Shown piece by piece: positions 37,137 through 46,094 of a stretch of 64,000 nucleotides of DNA. How positions within the stretch are numbered: position 1 is the first letter of the stretch; the number at the start of each line of letters is the position of its first letter. The position numbers and the translations under genes are program-made. This DNA comes from Kitasatospora herbaricolor. Its GTDB lineage: Bacteria; Actinomycetota; Actinomycetes; Streptomycetales; Streptomycetaceae. Under the pieces are notes generated by a model. The model did not search any database. It was not told where the DNA came from and saw nothing but the letters and a program-made list of their open reading frames with translations. The DNA lies in the NCBI RefSeq assembly GCF_030813695.1, contig NZ_JAUSVA010000002.1, positions 434,001 through 498,000 on the forward strand, read 5' to 3'.

Positions 37137-37895
37137 CTAGGACGGTCGGCACAGAACGATGGCGGCGGTGTCGTGGGTCATGCCTCGGAATGCCCCGGCC
37201 GCGGTGCCGGTCTCGACTTCGCGTGTCACGGCGATGATCCGGCCGGGTCCGGAGTCGGACAGCTCGGCCATGAAACGCGGCCAACTCCAGCCGTACCGCT
37301 CCGGAAGGCGGGCAGCGCCCTCGGACAGGACGGCGAGCCGGTGGATCTGCGACAACGGGATACTGGCCGTCAACGCCTGCTCGGCGGCCTCGGGTTTCGC
37401 ACCGGCCACCCAGAACCCGCCGGCGGCAGCGCAGTTACGGTGGCCGCGTACGGCTTCCTCCGTATACGAGTCCAGAAAGGCCGCCCGGTCATCGACGATC
37501 ACCTCGACCGCTCCGTTGGTCCGGTGCAGCGCAACGGGCGAGTGGCCGAGCACCAGGACGTCCAGGCTGCCGCTGCGCTCACGGACCATCGCGACGGTCG
37601 CAGAGGGACTGTCCGCGTTCGTCATGTCACAGGTCTGGCCGTGCTTCCCGACCAGCGCGGTCAGGGCGGTACGCAGGATCTCCCGCAGGCCGGCCGGGCC
37701 CTGTGTGAGCAGCTGCGCGCAGAGGAGACCCGCCAACTGCTCGACGTACCAGGTGACATCGTGGACGCAGCCCGTCATGGCTCCGGTCGCGGTGGCGCCG
37801 TCCAGGACGAAGGCGAACGTCGGCCCGGTGACGACAGCGGCCTCGCTGACGCCGCCCGGCGTCGGGGCGGTCGCGTGCGTGATCTTGAACGGCAT
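37137..37895 (-). CDS. PP2C-like phosphatase domain protein
   Basis: 252 residues from ATG 37895 (AGGGA upstream). ITHATAPTPGGVSEAAVVTG, AFVLDGATATGAMTGCVHDV, NADSPSATVAMVRERSGSLD and GMTHDTAAIVLCRPS follow the order of PP2C-type Ser/Thr phosphatases; the D-G-A-T block and the late D-T-A-A-I block are the metal-binding motifs. It could reset STAS-type switches, but this is not shown. The frame extends upstream without support. Confidence 0.65.
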   Translation of the reverse strand: MPFKITHATAPTPGGVSEAAVVTGPTFAFVLDGATATGAMTGCVHDVTWYVEQLAGLLCAQLLTQGPAGLREILRTALTALVGKHGQTCDMTNADSPSATVAMVRERSGSLDVLVLGHSPVALHRTNGAVEVIVDDRAAFLDSYTEEAVRGHRNCAAAGGFWVAGAKPEAAEQALTASIPLSQIHRLAVLSEGAARLPERYGWSWPRFMAELSDSGPGRIIAVTREVETGTAAGAFRGMTHDTAAIVLCRPS

Positions 37896-38054
37896 TGAAC
37901 GTCCCTTGGTCGGGCGGGTCGGGCTTCGGGGGGCGTGAGCGGCCGGGGTCGCACGGCTGGCCATGCCGGGCGGGTATTGGCCGGCAGGCTCGGGCGGCCG
38001 GTGCCCTGCCGTGCGCGACTCCACGGCGAGAGAGGGAGAGGCGCGGGTCCTTGC

Positions 38055-38420
38055 CTGCCTCAGAGCGGCTGGAGCACCATGTCCGGCGGCGGCGTCAACG
38101 ATGCGGTGCTTCTGCGGCTCGGTGCCCGGCGGTCGATCGACATGCCGCCCACCACCAGGGCGAGCCGAAGCCGGAAGGCATAGGCGCGGCGGGTGAGCGC
38201 ATGCGAGGCGCTCTGGGCGAACCCGTTTGGTGCGGAGGTTGATTGAGGTGGCATCGGCAGCAGGCGCGTCGTGGGGGTGCGGCCGGCGGGGGACCGTCCG
38301 GGAGTGCTTGCGGGCAGCGGCCTCGAGACGGCGACGTGGTGCGGGTAGCGGTCGGTAGTGGGAATGCGATGAACCCTTCTCGGGCGGCACGTCTTGGGGA
38401 ATCTCCGCGGCGCGGGGCGC
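38055..38420 (-). pseudogene. DEAD-box helicase remnant (second copy)
   Basis: On the - strand RRAYAFRLRLALVVGGMSID matches the helicase segment PYAHAVRLRMATVVGGMSIG at about 33535-33590, and the sequence at 38372-38420 matches the leader just upstream of the intact helicase (GGGCGGCACGTC). Most of the gene between is deleted. With the cold shock gene next to it, this is a decayed copy of the csp-helicase pair. Confidence 0.65.
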
Positions 38421-38636
38421 GGGAGATTGCAGATGACGGGCCGGGAATGTGACATACGGGTCGGCGGGAAGGACTCGCGCGGCGCGGGAGTCGGCGTCCG
38501 GCGCGAGTGCAGTGGCTCGGAGCGCAGCGCCCAGCGTGCCGGAGCCGGATGCGGACGGTGGCTGGGAGACGTGCGCTCGGCGCGTACCGGGTCGGAGCCC
38601 GGGCCTGAGCGGCCGGAGGAATGTGCCGTGGCAAGG

Positions 38637-38680
38637 GCGAGTGGCCCGCACCGGGCGTGTACGCAGTGCGGGCCACTCGC
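38637..38680 (-). terminator. terminator after cold shock gene 2
   Basis: GCGAGTGGCCCGCAC / GTGCGGGCCACTCGC, 15-bp perfect stem, 14-nt loop. Confidence 0.85.
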
Positions 38681-38703
38681 TGCCCGGCGGGTGCCCGGTG
38701 AAA

Positions 38704-38907
38704 CTACAGCGGACGGATGTTCTCGGCCTGCGGGCCCTTCTGGCCCTGCGTGACGTCGAACTCGACCTTCTGGCCCTCGAGCAGCTCGCGGAAGCCATTG
38801 GCGTTGATGTTCGAGTAGTGGGCGAAGACGTCCGGGCCGCCGCCGTCCTGCTCGATGAAGCCGAAGCCCTTTTCCGCGTTGAACCACTTCACGATGCCAT
38901 GAGCCAT
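38704..38907 (-). CDS. cspA: cold shock protein, second copy
   Basis: 67 residues, differing from the protein at 34433-34636 at only a few positions ([21 protein letters not shown] for E before GGG). RNP1 and RNP2 are intact. Its leader shares TAGAGT and an ATGAACTTTG start of an upstream ORF with copy 1. A decayed helicase lies downstream. Confidence 0.95.
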   Translation of the reverse strand: MAHGIVKWFNAEKGFGFIEQDGGGPDVFAHYSNINANGFRELLEGQKVEFDVTQGQKGPQAENIRPL

Positions 38908-39299
38908 AAAGAAACCGTCTCCTTCGAGGGACTGTTCCGGATCCGGCAGCGTGCGCAGATCCGAGTCGCGGCGATGACGGCCCGCCCAGGGGAAGACCCG
39001 GGAAAACGAAAATGCGCCCAGCCGTCACAAACCAGCAGGCGCATACCAAAGTTCATGGGACCACAACTGCAACTCGCCAGACTCTACCAGGCTCCGCGTC
39101 CCGACGGCGGGGCGGAAAGCGGGCGTGTGGTGCGTCGCCCTCGGATCTGCTGCTCGGATGACGGTACGGCAGAAGTCTTGACGGTCGTGCGCCGTCAGGC
39201 GATCGCGGTGCACCTGCGAGCCGAGGGCGGGAGAGACGGCCCGGCGGCCAGTGTGCACAATGATCACAAGTCACCGTGTGGAGCATGAAGAGGTCAAGG
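38908..39299. other. leader of cold shock gene 2 and intergenic DNA
   Basis: About 170 nt are the conserved csp leader; beyond that no gene is seen up to the hypothetical gene at 39300. Confidence 0.45.
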
Positions 39300-39929
39300 A
39301 TGGAGAAGCGTCGTACCCAGCCTGCCACTCCCGGCAGGGCGGGCGCCGATGACACACCCGCAGATGTGGACGGCCCCGCGAAGCTGAAGGCCTCTCGGCC
39401 CTCATCCGGGAGCAACATGCCGGCACGCGCAGGGAAACCCCTCCCAGCCGCTCCCCGGCCCCCCGGCGAAGAACCCCGGCGACCGATCGGGCCGTCCGAT
39501 GCCTCCCCGGCGGGCCAGCCGGTGCCGGCGCCCCTGGCCCCCGGTCCCAGCCCACAGGCATGGTGGGACGCCGCGAAGAACAGCCCCATGGCAGGGGTCG
39601 CCAACACCGTCCGCGGCGCGCTGAGAAAGACCGCCCGCGAGCAGCGGACCATCTCGTGGAGCGCCCTGCACGAGAGAACCGGGCACAAGCTGCTCCCCGC
39701 GCTCAGCCAGGCGCAGAAGATCCAGGTGCTCGCCCTGGTGGACCAGTTGACGGCCGCTGGGGAGCCGCTCCTGTCGGTCCTCCTCACCGACGGGCACAGC
39801 GAGTCACTACAGCTGCACCGCGCCGTCGCGCAAAGGCTGGAACGAACCCTGCCCAGCGACGACCTCGCCCTCGCCGACCACCTCGAAGGCGCCATCGCTG
39901 AACTTCACCGCCTGTGGCAGCATCGCTGA
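39300..39929 (+). CDS. hypothetical protein with disordered N-terminus
   Basis: 209 residues from ATG 39300 (AGAGG six bases upstream). The first about 95 residues are Pro/Ala-rich and likely disordered; the C-terminal half is helical: WWDAAKNSPMAGVANTVRGA, SALHERTGHKLLPALSQAQK, LALVDQLTAAGEPLLSVLLT, HLEGAIAELHRLWQHR. Family not recognised. Confidence 0.65.
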   Translation: MEKRRTQPATPGRAGADDTPADVDGPAKLKASRPSSGSNMPARAGKPLPAAPRPPGEEPRRPIGPSDASPAGQPVPAPLAPGPSPQAWWDAAKNSPMAGVANTVRGALRKTAREQRTISWSALHERTGHKLLPALSQAQKIQVLALVDQLTAAGEPLLSVLLTDGHSESLQLHRAVAQRLERTLPSDDLALADHLEGAIAELHRLWQHR

Positions 39930-40061
39930 GAACCGGGCCTCGGCTCCCCCACCGGCCGGTGCCGACCACCGTCGACGCCCTCGCCCTGGTCGGGACTGAT
40001 CGTTGTGGGGATGAGGTGCGCGCGTCGGCCGCACGTCATCCGCCTTTCCTAAAATGAGCGC

Positions 40062-40853
40062 ATGATCGCCGAAGACACCCAGCCGCCGGGAGACGGAGGA
40101 AAGTCCCGGCCCGGCCCCGGCACCACGTCCGGCTCCCTCCACACCGCCGCAGTTCATGCGCCCGCCGGCACGACTGCCCGGCTGACAGCCACCGACCCGG
40201 CCGGCGGCGCGCAGTGCGCGGCGGCACCACTGAAACCGAGGATGCGCGGCTGGCTGCACGCCGGCATCTTCCCCCTCTCACTGGCCGGCGGCATCGTCCT
40301 GATCGCCCTTGCGCGCCCGGCCGGGGCGGTGGCGGCCTGCTCGGTGTTCGCACTGTCGGCCTGGCTGCTGTTCGGTACCAGCGCCGTCTACCACCGGGGA
40401 ACATGGGGCCGGCGCGGGGAGGCGGTCCTGCGGCGGCTCGACCACGCGAACATCTTCCTGATCATCGCCGGCACCTACACCCCGCTGGCGGTGCTGCTGC
40501 TGCCCGCGCGGCGCCAGACGGTGCTGCTGACCGTGGTGTGGGCGGGCGCCCTGGCAGGCATCGCCTTCCGCACGCTGTGGATGGGGGCTCCCCGGTGGCT
40601 GTACACCCCGTGCTACATCGCCCTGGGCTGGGCAGCCGTCCTCTACCTGCCCGACTTCGCACGCACCGGCGGCACCGCGGTCGTCGTCCTCGTCATCGTC
40701 GGCGGTCTGCTCTACACCGCGGGAGGTGTCGTCTACGGACTCAAACGTCCAGACCCGTCACCCTACTGGTTCGGCTTTCACGAGGTCTTCCACGCCCTCA
40801 CCGTCGCCGCCTTCGGCGCGCACTACACGGCCGTTTTCCTGGCGGCCACATGA
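40062..40853 (+). CDS. PAQR / hemolysin III family membrane protein
   Basis: 263 residues. After a hydrophilic N-terminus of about 60 residues come seven membrane segments, with the family motifs SAVYHRGTWG, LDHANIFLIIAGTYTPLAVL and, in the last helix, FHEVFHALTVAAFGAHYTA; the conserved Ser, Asp and three His form the metal site of the PAQR/CREST fold. Bacterial TrhA-type members tune membrane lipids. Single gene on the + strand. Confidence 0.92.
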   Translation: MIAEDTQPPGDGGKSRPGPGTTSGSLHTAAVHAPAGTTARLTATDPAGGAQCAAAPLKPRMRGWLHAGIFPLSLAGGIVLIALARPAGAVAACSVFALSAWLLFGTSAVYHRGTWGRRGEAVLRRLDHANIFLIIAGTYTPLAVLLLPARRQTVLLTVVWAGALAGIAFRTLWMGAPRWLYTPCYIALGWAAVLYLPDFARTGGTAVVVLVIVGGLLYTAGGVVYGLKRPDPSPYWFGFHEVFHALTVAAFGAHYTAVFLAAT

Positions 40854-41116
40854 CTGGTCGTCGAGGGCACGCTGACACTGGTGCAACAGGCGGCTGCGGG
40901 GCCGGGCTCCCGTAAATGCGGTGCGGCCCGTGCGGGCCCCGACAGCCGGCGCACACGACCGCGCAGCCGCACGTCGGCCGGCGTGGACGGCATCACAGAT
41001 CGGGCCGATGCACCCGGTCCAACACGGCGGGCACCAGCCTCGCCCCGGCCGCCACCGGTCGACCACCAGGACCACGCCCGCGCTCTGGGCGCTCACACCC
41101 GGGCGTGGCCGGACGG

Positions 41117-41587
41117 ATGGCCGTGACCATGGCCGTCCTGCCAGGCGAGTGCCCGCATCATCTGTTCCTCCTTGAGGCCGGTCATCGCGACCACCCGGGC
41201 GGTGCGCCCGGCCCACAGCTCCTCGGCCGCGAACGGACGGCGGGCTGGCCACCTCCGACATGTGCGTGGTCGCCGCCCGCCCGGCGGGTCTTCGACAGTG
41301 CGGCCGAGTCCTTCGAGATCGCCCTGCACTACCAGGGTGACCGCGACGAGCAGGCGTGCGCACAGGCCCTGCACAACGCGCTCGCCGCCGCCGGGTCCGG
41401 CGTCGTGGCCGCCGCTCTGCTGCGGGTGGCCGACGACCCCGCGCTCGGCCTGGACCTTGACCAGTGGGAGGACCTGTACCGCATCGCCACCGAGCTGATC
41501 CTGCGCGTGGTCGAGGACCTGGGCGGCGCGAACGGTGGCGGCACCACCACGGCCGACGACCGCTCGGCCTGCCCGGCCGCCGGGTGA
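41117..41587 (+). CDS. hypothetical protein, first of a coupled pair
   Basis: Open from ATG 41117 or 41129 (156 residues). The N-terminal part is low in familiar features; from about residue 60 it becomes a convincing helical protein (ESFEIALHYQGDRDEQACAQ, ALHNALAAAGSGVVAAALLR, QWEDLYRIATELILRVVEDL). Its TGA overlaps the GTG of the next gene (GTGA), which supports translation. N-terminal start uncertain. Not recognised. Confidence 0.45.
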   Translation: MAVTMAVLPGECPHHLFLLEAGHRDHPGGAPGPQLLGRERTAGWPPPTCAWSPPARRVFDSAAESFEIALHYQGDRDEQACAQALHNALAAAGSGVVAAALLRVADDPALGLDLDQWEDLYRIATELILRVVEDLGGANGGGTTTADDRSACPAAG

Positions 41588-42252
41588 GCAGCACCGCCCG
41601 ACGCGGGCTCGCCCCAGGTGCCGGGCTCGCCCTGTCCGCCTCCGTCCGTCCGCCCCGCACCCCGTTGCCGTGGTCGCCCGCCGCAATCGGCGCCGAGCTG
41701 CACGCTGCCCTGGCCGCTTTCGACGCTGCGGCCGCTCCGTGGCGCGAGGCCCTCAAGGACCTGGACGAAGACGTCCTCGCCGAGGCCGCCGCCGAAGGAC
41801 GGGCGTTCGGCTCCGGCCCGGCGGCCGCCGTCGACGAGCTGCTGCGCGGCCTGCTCGGGCAGTTGGCCGGCTGGCAGCAGTCGATCGGCGAGCTGGGCCG
41901 CGCGCTCACCACGGCAACCGAAGGCCGACCGCTACCCGGCTGGGCCACCGACGCCGGCCACACCGAGGGCGTCGGGTGGCGCCAGGGCCGCACCACGCTG
42001 CTCGAGGCCATCGCACGCCACCACCACGCTCACCTGCTCGCCGCCATTGTCGAGCTCGGCGGTGAGCTGGAGCTCCCAGCTACCCGCAACGGGCGCTTCA
42101 GGGGCGCGGTCGTCCCGGAGGGCTGCGCGGTCAGCGCCGGCCGCCGCCGATGCGGCGGTCGTCGGCCAGTGCGGTCAGCGGGCCGTACTCGCAGGCGAGC
42201 TGGTTCCACGTCAGAACCTCGCCACAGCGGGCCGGGAACTCCTGCGGGTTGA
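41584..42252 (+). CDS. hypothetical helical protein, second of a coupled pair
   Basis: 222 residues from GTG 41584. Helical and Ala/Leu-rich: IGAELHAALAAFDAAAAPWR, DELLRGLLGQLAGWQQSIGE, EAIARHHHAHLLAAIVELGG. The last about 45 residues are Arg/Gly-rich and overlap the 3' end of the gene on the other strand, so the natural C-terminus may have been altered by rearrangement. Not recognised. Confidence 0.5.
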   Translation: MSSTARRGLAPGAGLALSASVRPPRTPLPWSPAAIGAELHAALAAFDAAAAPWREALKDLDEDVLAEAAAEGRAFGSGPAAAVDELLRGLLGQLAGWQQSIGELGRALTTATEGRPLPGWATDAGHTEGVGWRQGRTTLLEAIARHHHAHLLAAIVELGGELELPATRNGRFRGAVVPEGCAVSAGRRRCGGRRPVRSAGRTRRRAGSTSEPRHSGPGTPAG

Positions 42253-42520
42253 ACTCGGGCATGGTCCAGGTGCCAGTGCCCCGGTCCCGCAGCCACAGGT
42301 CCCCGTCACCGTCGACCACAGTCGGCGGGACCGGTACGGGCTCGGCCTGATCGGTGGGCTCCCAGGTGACCCGGCCCGGGTGGGAAACGCGGCGCAGCTC
42401 GGTGGTGGCCAGCCGCGCGGCCAAGTCGCGGGTGGACTCTTCGGCGTCTTTGACCGACGCGAGTCGGAATGCGTCGTCAAGTACGGGCAGGGCTGGATTC
42501 TTGCTGCGCTTTGAACTCAT
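42131..42520 (-). CDS. hypothetical protein, possibly phiSA1p31-related
   Basis: 129 residues from ATG 42520. VVDGDGDLWLRDRGTGTWTM followed by LTWNQLACEYGPLTAL resembles the short strand-turn units of phage-derived proteins annotated as phiSA1p31-related in Streptomyces. The N-terminal part (DDAFRLASVKDAEESTRDLA) is helical. Its end overlaps the convergent gene by about 120 nt. Confidence 0.55.
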   Translation of the reverse strand: MSSKRSKNPALPVLDDAFRLASVKDAEESTRDLAARLATTELRRVSHPGRVTWEPTDQAEPVPVPPTVVDGDGDLWLRDRGTGTWTMPEFNPQEFPARCGEVLTWNQLACEYGPLTALADDRRIGGGRR

Positions 42521-42793
42521 ACGCTGACTACCTCCGGTGGGGGGCGTCACATCCGTTATGGCACCCCGTAGAGGAACACGGTATCCGAGGCGGGCGCCGG
42601 ACCGGCTACGACCACTGTCCAGGTGGAGGCGCCGTGCCTCCTCCTTCTGCAAGACGAAGTAGAGGCTGCGGCTGGATAGCTTCTTCGCCGACCGGTCCGG
42701 CACGATGCGGTCGTAGAACTCCAGAGAGAACGCCCAGTCGCTCACGGAGATGTTCTTGCCGGGATCTCCAGCGGTGGCGCGCTGAACGTCAGT

Positions 42794-43069
42794 GTGGTCT
42801 CGGTCAGCGCCGCCGCGCACTGCCGACGAACAAGCAGTAGCGCGCAGGGGGCGAGAGTAGAGACCCTGGTGCCCGGAGCACCGGAGACCGCCCGGGACGG
42901 GCAGGCCGCCCTCGTGGAGGCGATCACCGAGGCTGTCCGCGAAGGCGACGACCGGACCATCCGCCGACTGCTGGCCCGCTTCGCCGAACTGGCCTCCATC
43001 GCCGACCTGTACGCCCTGCGCGATTCCCTCGACACCGCCCGCCCCGCCGGCGCCCACGGGCAGGGGTGA
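42794..43069 (+). CDS. small helical protein, third intact family member
   Basis: Up to 91 residues; the family core is ALVEAITEAVREGDDRTIRR, then LLARFAELASIADLYALRDS. The start is unclear (GTG 42794 is the first; a shorter form from about 42870 would match the size of the others). Function unknown; see 16391-16615. Confidence 0.6.
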   Translation: MVSVSAAAHCRRTSSSAQGARVETLVPGAPETARDGQAALVEAITEAVREGDDRTIRRLLARFAELASIADLYALRDSLDTARPAGAHGQG

Positions 43070-43438
43070 CTCCTGCCGAGCCGCGCTCGCGGACCTGCCC
43101 GGCCAGATGTCCAGGCCGATCCTGCGCTTGGCGTCGTGGTGCGCAGCGCGCTCGCCCTGCTTGGCCGGGGCGAGGGAGCTGATGCCCGCCAGGAGGCGAA
43201 CTCCAGCATGGTTCCGGTTCCAGCCGGTACTCGGCAGGGCTGGACCGGTCACACCTGGCCGAAGTGGATGTCGCGGGTGCACCGGCGCGGCGCCGGATTC
43301 GAACCGGTACCCGGGGGTGGCGGTCGTGCGTGGTCGGCCTGCGTTCCGGTGGCCGACGCCGGCCGGATTGGCGGCCCGGCGCCCGCCGCCCTGCCACGCT
43401 GGGTGGCGGGTGGCCGGCGCCGGTAGTGCCGTCCCGGG
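43070..43438. other. noncoding stretch
   Basis: No intact gene. A - strand frame reads GVRLLAGISSLAPAKQGERA near 43140-43210, protein-like but isolated. CCGGATTCGAACCGG at about 43293 is a small palindrome. Confidence 0.3.
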
Positions 43439-43837
43439 TCAAGCCGCGATCGTGAGGTCGGCGCGGCCGAACAGCAGCGCGTAGCCGCGCGGCAGGTCGG
43501 CGAGGAGGCGGTCGGTGAGGTGGTCGCCGGCGAGGTCGGCGAGGGCGGCCAAGACGGAGGAGGCATCCCAGCGGGCGGCGGTGAGGCTGGTGTTCAGGGC
43601 GCGGGCGACGGCTTCGACGAAGGCGGGGGCGGGGACCGGGTGGGGCAGCGGGATCTGCGAGGCGAAGACGGTGCGGGCGCGCTCGGGCAGGGCTGCGGCG
43701 AAGACGCAGCGTTGCTCGCCGGTGAGCTGGCTGCCGAGGGTGGCCAGGACTGCGGCGAGGACGCGTTCGGCCTCCTCGTCGCAGGTGTAGCGGCCCAGGG
43801 TGCGGACCTGCTGGAGAAGGAGGCGGTACCGGGTCAT
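43439..43837 (-). CDS. DUF2267 family protein (module B)
   Basis: 132 residues, paralogue of 11508-11903: MTRYRLLLQQVRTLGRYTCD, AERVLAAVLATLGSQL, FVEAVARALNTSLTAARWDA, LPRGYALLFGRADL. Last gene of the second STAS-DUF2267-DUF2267 block. Unlike module A there is a gap of about 57 nt to the preceding gene instead of a 4-nt overlap. Confidence 0.85.
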   Translation of the reverse strand: MTRYRLLLQQVRTLGRYTCDEEAERVLAAVLATLGSQLTGEQRCVFAAALPERARTVFASQIPLPHPVPAPAFVEAVARALNTSLTAARWDASSVLAALADLAGDHLTDRLLADLPRGYALLFGRADLTIAA

Positions 43838-43894
43838 GGCGGTGGCCTTCCAGGGGGACGGGGCCGGTCGCGGGTGCGGCGGCGCGGGCGGTGT

Positions 43895-44299
43895 TCAAGG
43901 GCGGTGGCCGGGCCGGGGCCGGCCGAACAGGAGGTCGTAGCCGGGCGGCAGCTGGAGCAGAACGCGCTCGGTGAGATCGTCGCCGGCGGCGTCGGCCACG
44001 GTGCTGAGGACCGCGCCGATGTCCCACAGGGCGGTGGTCTCGGTGGCGCCCTCGATCCAGGCCGCGGTCGCGCGCGTGAACCGCTCGGGGCTGAGCGGCT
44101 CGGCGGCCTGCAGCGGGTTGAGCAGGATCAGGGCGAGGGTCTCGGGCAGCCGGGCGGCCAGTTCGGCGCGCACGTTGCCGACCAGGTGGGCGCCGAGCAG
44201 GGCCAGGACGACGCGCGCCGCCCGCTCGGCCTCCCGGGGTGTGTCGTATTCGCCACGTTCCCGGACCTCATCCAGGAACGCCTCCCATCGAAATGCCAC
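43895..44299 (-). CDS. DUF2267 family protein, second type (module B)
   Basis: 134 residues from GTG 44299, preceded by GGAGGGAGAGG. VAFRWEAFLDEVRERGEYDT, LPETLALILLNPLQAAEPLS, AAWIEGATETTALWDIGAVL, LPPGYDLLFGRPRPG. Paralogue of 11900-12361 but with a shorter tail. The gene that should precede it, STAS, is broken. Confidence 0.85.
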   Translation of the reverse strand: MAFRWEAFLDEVRERGEYDTPREAERAARVVLALLGAHLVGNVRAELAARLPETLALILLNPLQAAEPLSPERFTRATAAWIEGATETTALWDIGAVLSTVADAAGDDLTERVLLQLPPGYDLLFGRPRPGHRP

Positions 44300-44351
44300 G
44301 GTTCCTCTCCCTCCGTTCCAGGGCATCAGCGCGAACGCCGTCGACGCCCGT

Positions 44352-44649
44352 TCAGGGCTCGACGACCAGGCGCCGGTGCGGACCGGTGAGCTGCCCAGCC
44401 GGACCACGTGGCAGCCGGCTCCGCGCAGGACCAGGTGGCTGCCGCACCGGTCGGCCTGGTTGCGGGCCCGAACCAGAGCACCCGGGCCCGAGCAGTCCAT
44501 GAATGTCACCTTCGACACATCGAGCACCGCCTCCCGATGTGCCCCGAGCGCGGCAGTCACAGCTCGGCGCAGCGGCGGGGGCGGGTGTCGAGGTCGATCT
44601 CGCCGCACGCCCGCAGCGCGAAGGATTCCTGCCCGTGGTCGTCGCGCAT
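44352..44649 (-). pseudogene. STAS anti-sigma factor antagonist, frameshifted (module B)
   Basis: ATG 44649 gives MRDDHGQESFALRACGEIDL, then the reading shifts (about 44575) to the frame of AVLDVSKVTFMDCSGPGALV, and after GCHVVRL (about 44395) shifts again to QLTGPHRRLVVEP and TGA 44354-44352. Compared with the intact paralogue 12358-12747, two single-base changes break it. The DCSG serine is kept, unlike in the intact copy. Confidence 0.7.
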
Positions 44650-44730
44650 GGTGGTCTCCCGCTGTCGGCCCGGCCCGTACGGCGTGGTGTGCCGGGTCGG
44701 TCGGGGCCGGGCGGTGGAGCCGGCCGGGGG

Positions 44731-44768
44731 CCGTCCCGCAGGGCCCGGGGGTTGGCGGTGCGGGACGG
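44731..44768 (-). terminator. hairpin after hsp20 of module B
   Basis: CCGTCCCGCA / TGCGGGACGG, 10-bp perfect stem, 18-nt loop, 16 nt after the hsp20 stop. Confidence 0.65.
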
Positions 44769-44783
44769 CGGTCCGGGGAGGGG

Positions 44784-45218
44784 TCAGGCCTGGATCTGCT
44801 TGCGGCTGGCGCTGTGGCTGATCTCGACCTTGCGGGGTTTGGCCTTCTCCGCGATCGGGATCTTCAGCGTGAGCACGCCGGTGTCGTAGTCGGCGCTGAT
44901 CCCTGCGGGGTCGAGGGTGTCGGAGAGCATGACCTGGCGGGAGAAGACGCCGAGTGGGCGCTCGGACAGCTCCCACTTCACCTCGTCGCCCTGGTGGCGG
45001 GGGCGGCGTTCGGCCTTGACGGTCAGCATGTTCCGCTCGACGTCGACCTCGATCGCGTCCGGGTCCACCCCGGGCAGGTCGAAGCAGATCACGTACTCGT
45101 CGCCCACCCGGCAGGCGTCCAGCGGCATCGGGGTCGGCCGCGACCAGGTGCCGTTCGTGCCCAGGAACTGCTGGGTCAGCCGGTCCAGCTCGCGGAACGG
45201 GTCAGTGCGCATCAGCAT
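44784..45218 (-). CDS. hsp18: Hsp20 small heat shock protein (HSP18 type, module B)
   Basis: 144 residues, close to the protein at 12934-13368: [58 protein letters not shown], ending in PRKVEISHSASRKQIQA. Divergent from a truncated rheA gene, with the same promoter and operator as module A, so it can still be controlled by RheA made elsewhere. Confidence 0.93.
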   Translation of the reverse strand: MLMRTDPFRELDRLTQQFLGTNGTWSRPTPMPLDACRVGDEYVICFDLPGVDPDAIEVDVERNMLTVKAERRPRHQGDEVKWELSERPLGVFSRQVMLSDTLDPAGISADYDTGVLTLKIPIAEKAKPRKVEISHSASRKQIQA

Positions 45219-45270
45219 CGCGAAACACCTCCACTGATCAATGGGAGCCAGTGCGCTTCACCTGCAGACC

Positions 45271-45299
45271 GTTCTAGCATGTCATCCATCCGATGACAA
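45271..45299 (-). promoter_or_regulatory. hsp18 promoter with embedded RheA operator (module B)
   Basis: TTGTCA (45299-45294), 17-nt spacer, TAGAAC (45276-45271) on the - strand. The operator at 45280-45298 has the same 19 bases as in module A, including the spacer CATCC. Confidence 0.85.
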
Positions 45300-45319
45300 A
45301 CCCCTGAGTCGCCAAAGGA

Positions 45320-45691
45320 GTGACATCTAAGGGAAAGCGGCCCGACGCACCCGCCACCAGCGGCGGCCCGCCTACGGGACCGGCGTCCTTCCTCGCCGCG
45401 GCCGCCGCGCTCGCCGCCATCGACGACGCCGTCCGCACCGCCCGGAACACCCGCCCGACCACCCGGTCCGGCACCGGTGCACCGGACGAGGGCCCCGAGC
45501 CGGCCCTGTCCGCCCTGGTGCTGCTGCGCGAACTGCGCATCGATCCCGCCGGCTGGGAAGCGGGCCTGGTGGAGCGCGCCCGCGACGGCGGCGCCACCTG
45601 GGCCGACCTCGCCCACCCTCCTGGGCCGCTGCGTGTTCTCCCGTTTCAGGGGGGAGCCGGCGCCGCAGCAGCCCGCGCGAAGCGTCGGTGA
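45320..45691 (+). pseudogene. truncated rheA
   Basis: GTG 45320 starts a RheA N-terminal half (ASFLAAAAALAAIDDAVRTA, ALVLLRELRIDPAGWEAGLV, DGGATWADLAHP), but after the first part of the helix-turn-helix the sequence changes to unrelated PGPLRVLPFQGGAG and soon stops. The second half of the DNA-binding segment and the whole C-terminal domain are missing, so it should not bind the operator. Confidence 0.75.
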
Positions 45692-46094
45692 AAGGGGACG
45701 GTGAGGCGTGGCCCGACTCGTCGAGTTCAGCTGGCCGTGGCCCACTCGGTGGTTCGCGCGTGCAGAGGGGAGACGACGGCGGCGTAGCAGTTTCCGGGCA
45801 GGTCGGCGACCCAGTCGAAGGTGTCGAGGGTGACGCCGTGCTGGGAGGCGGCGTGGAGCATGTCGGCCAGCAGGGCGGTCGCTGGCTTTCTGCGGATGCC
45901 GAGCCGGGCGCTGCGCACGCGTCCCGCCGGGCCCAGGGTCGGCTCCGGCGGGAACGCTCGGGTTCGATGCGGCTCGGGTGCAGCGCCCCAGGCCCCTTCC
46001 CTGCGGCGTGCGCCTGGCGGGGATGGCCGAGCGCGGTGAGGGGTGCGGCCGGCCGGGCTGGTCGGTTGTACGGCGGGCCGCACCCCGGCGGGGG
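45692..46094 (-). pseudogene. intergenic stretch with C-terminal coding remnant
   Basis: On the - strand 45727-45921 reads RKPATALLADMLHAASQHGV, then LDTFDWVADLPGNCYAAVVS and a stop. It looks like the tail of a real protein with no visible start or domain; family not recognised. The rest of the stretch has no gene. Confidence 0.35.

Noticed and set aside
43281..43310. GGTTCGAATCC on the - strand, looking like a tRNA T-loop
   Set aside because: No D-arm, anticodon arm or acceptor stem can be built around it; probably a chance palindrome or at best a relic of an integration site.
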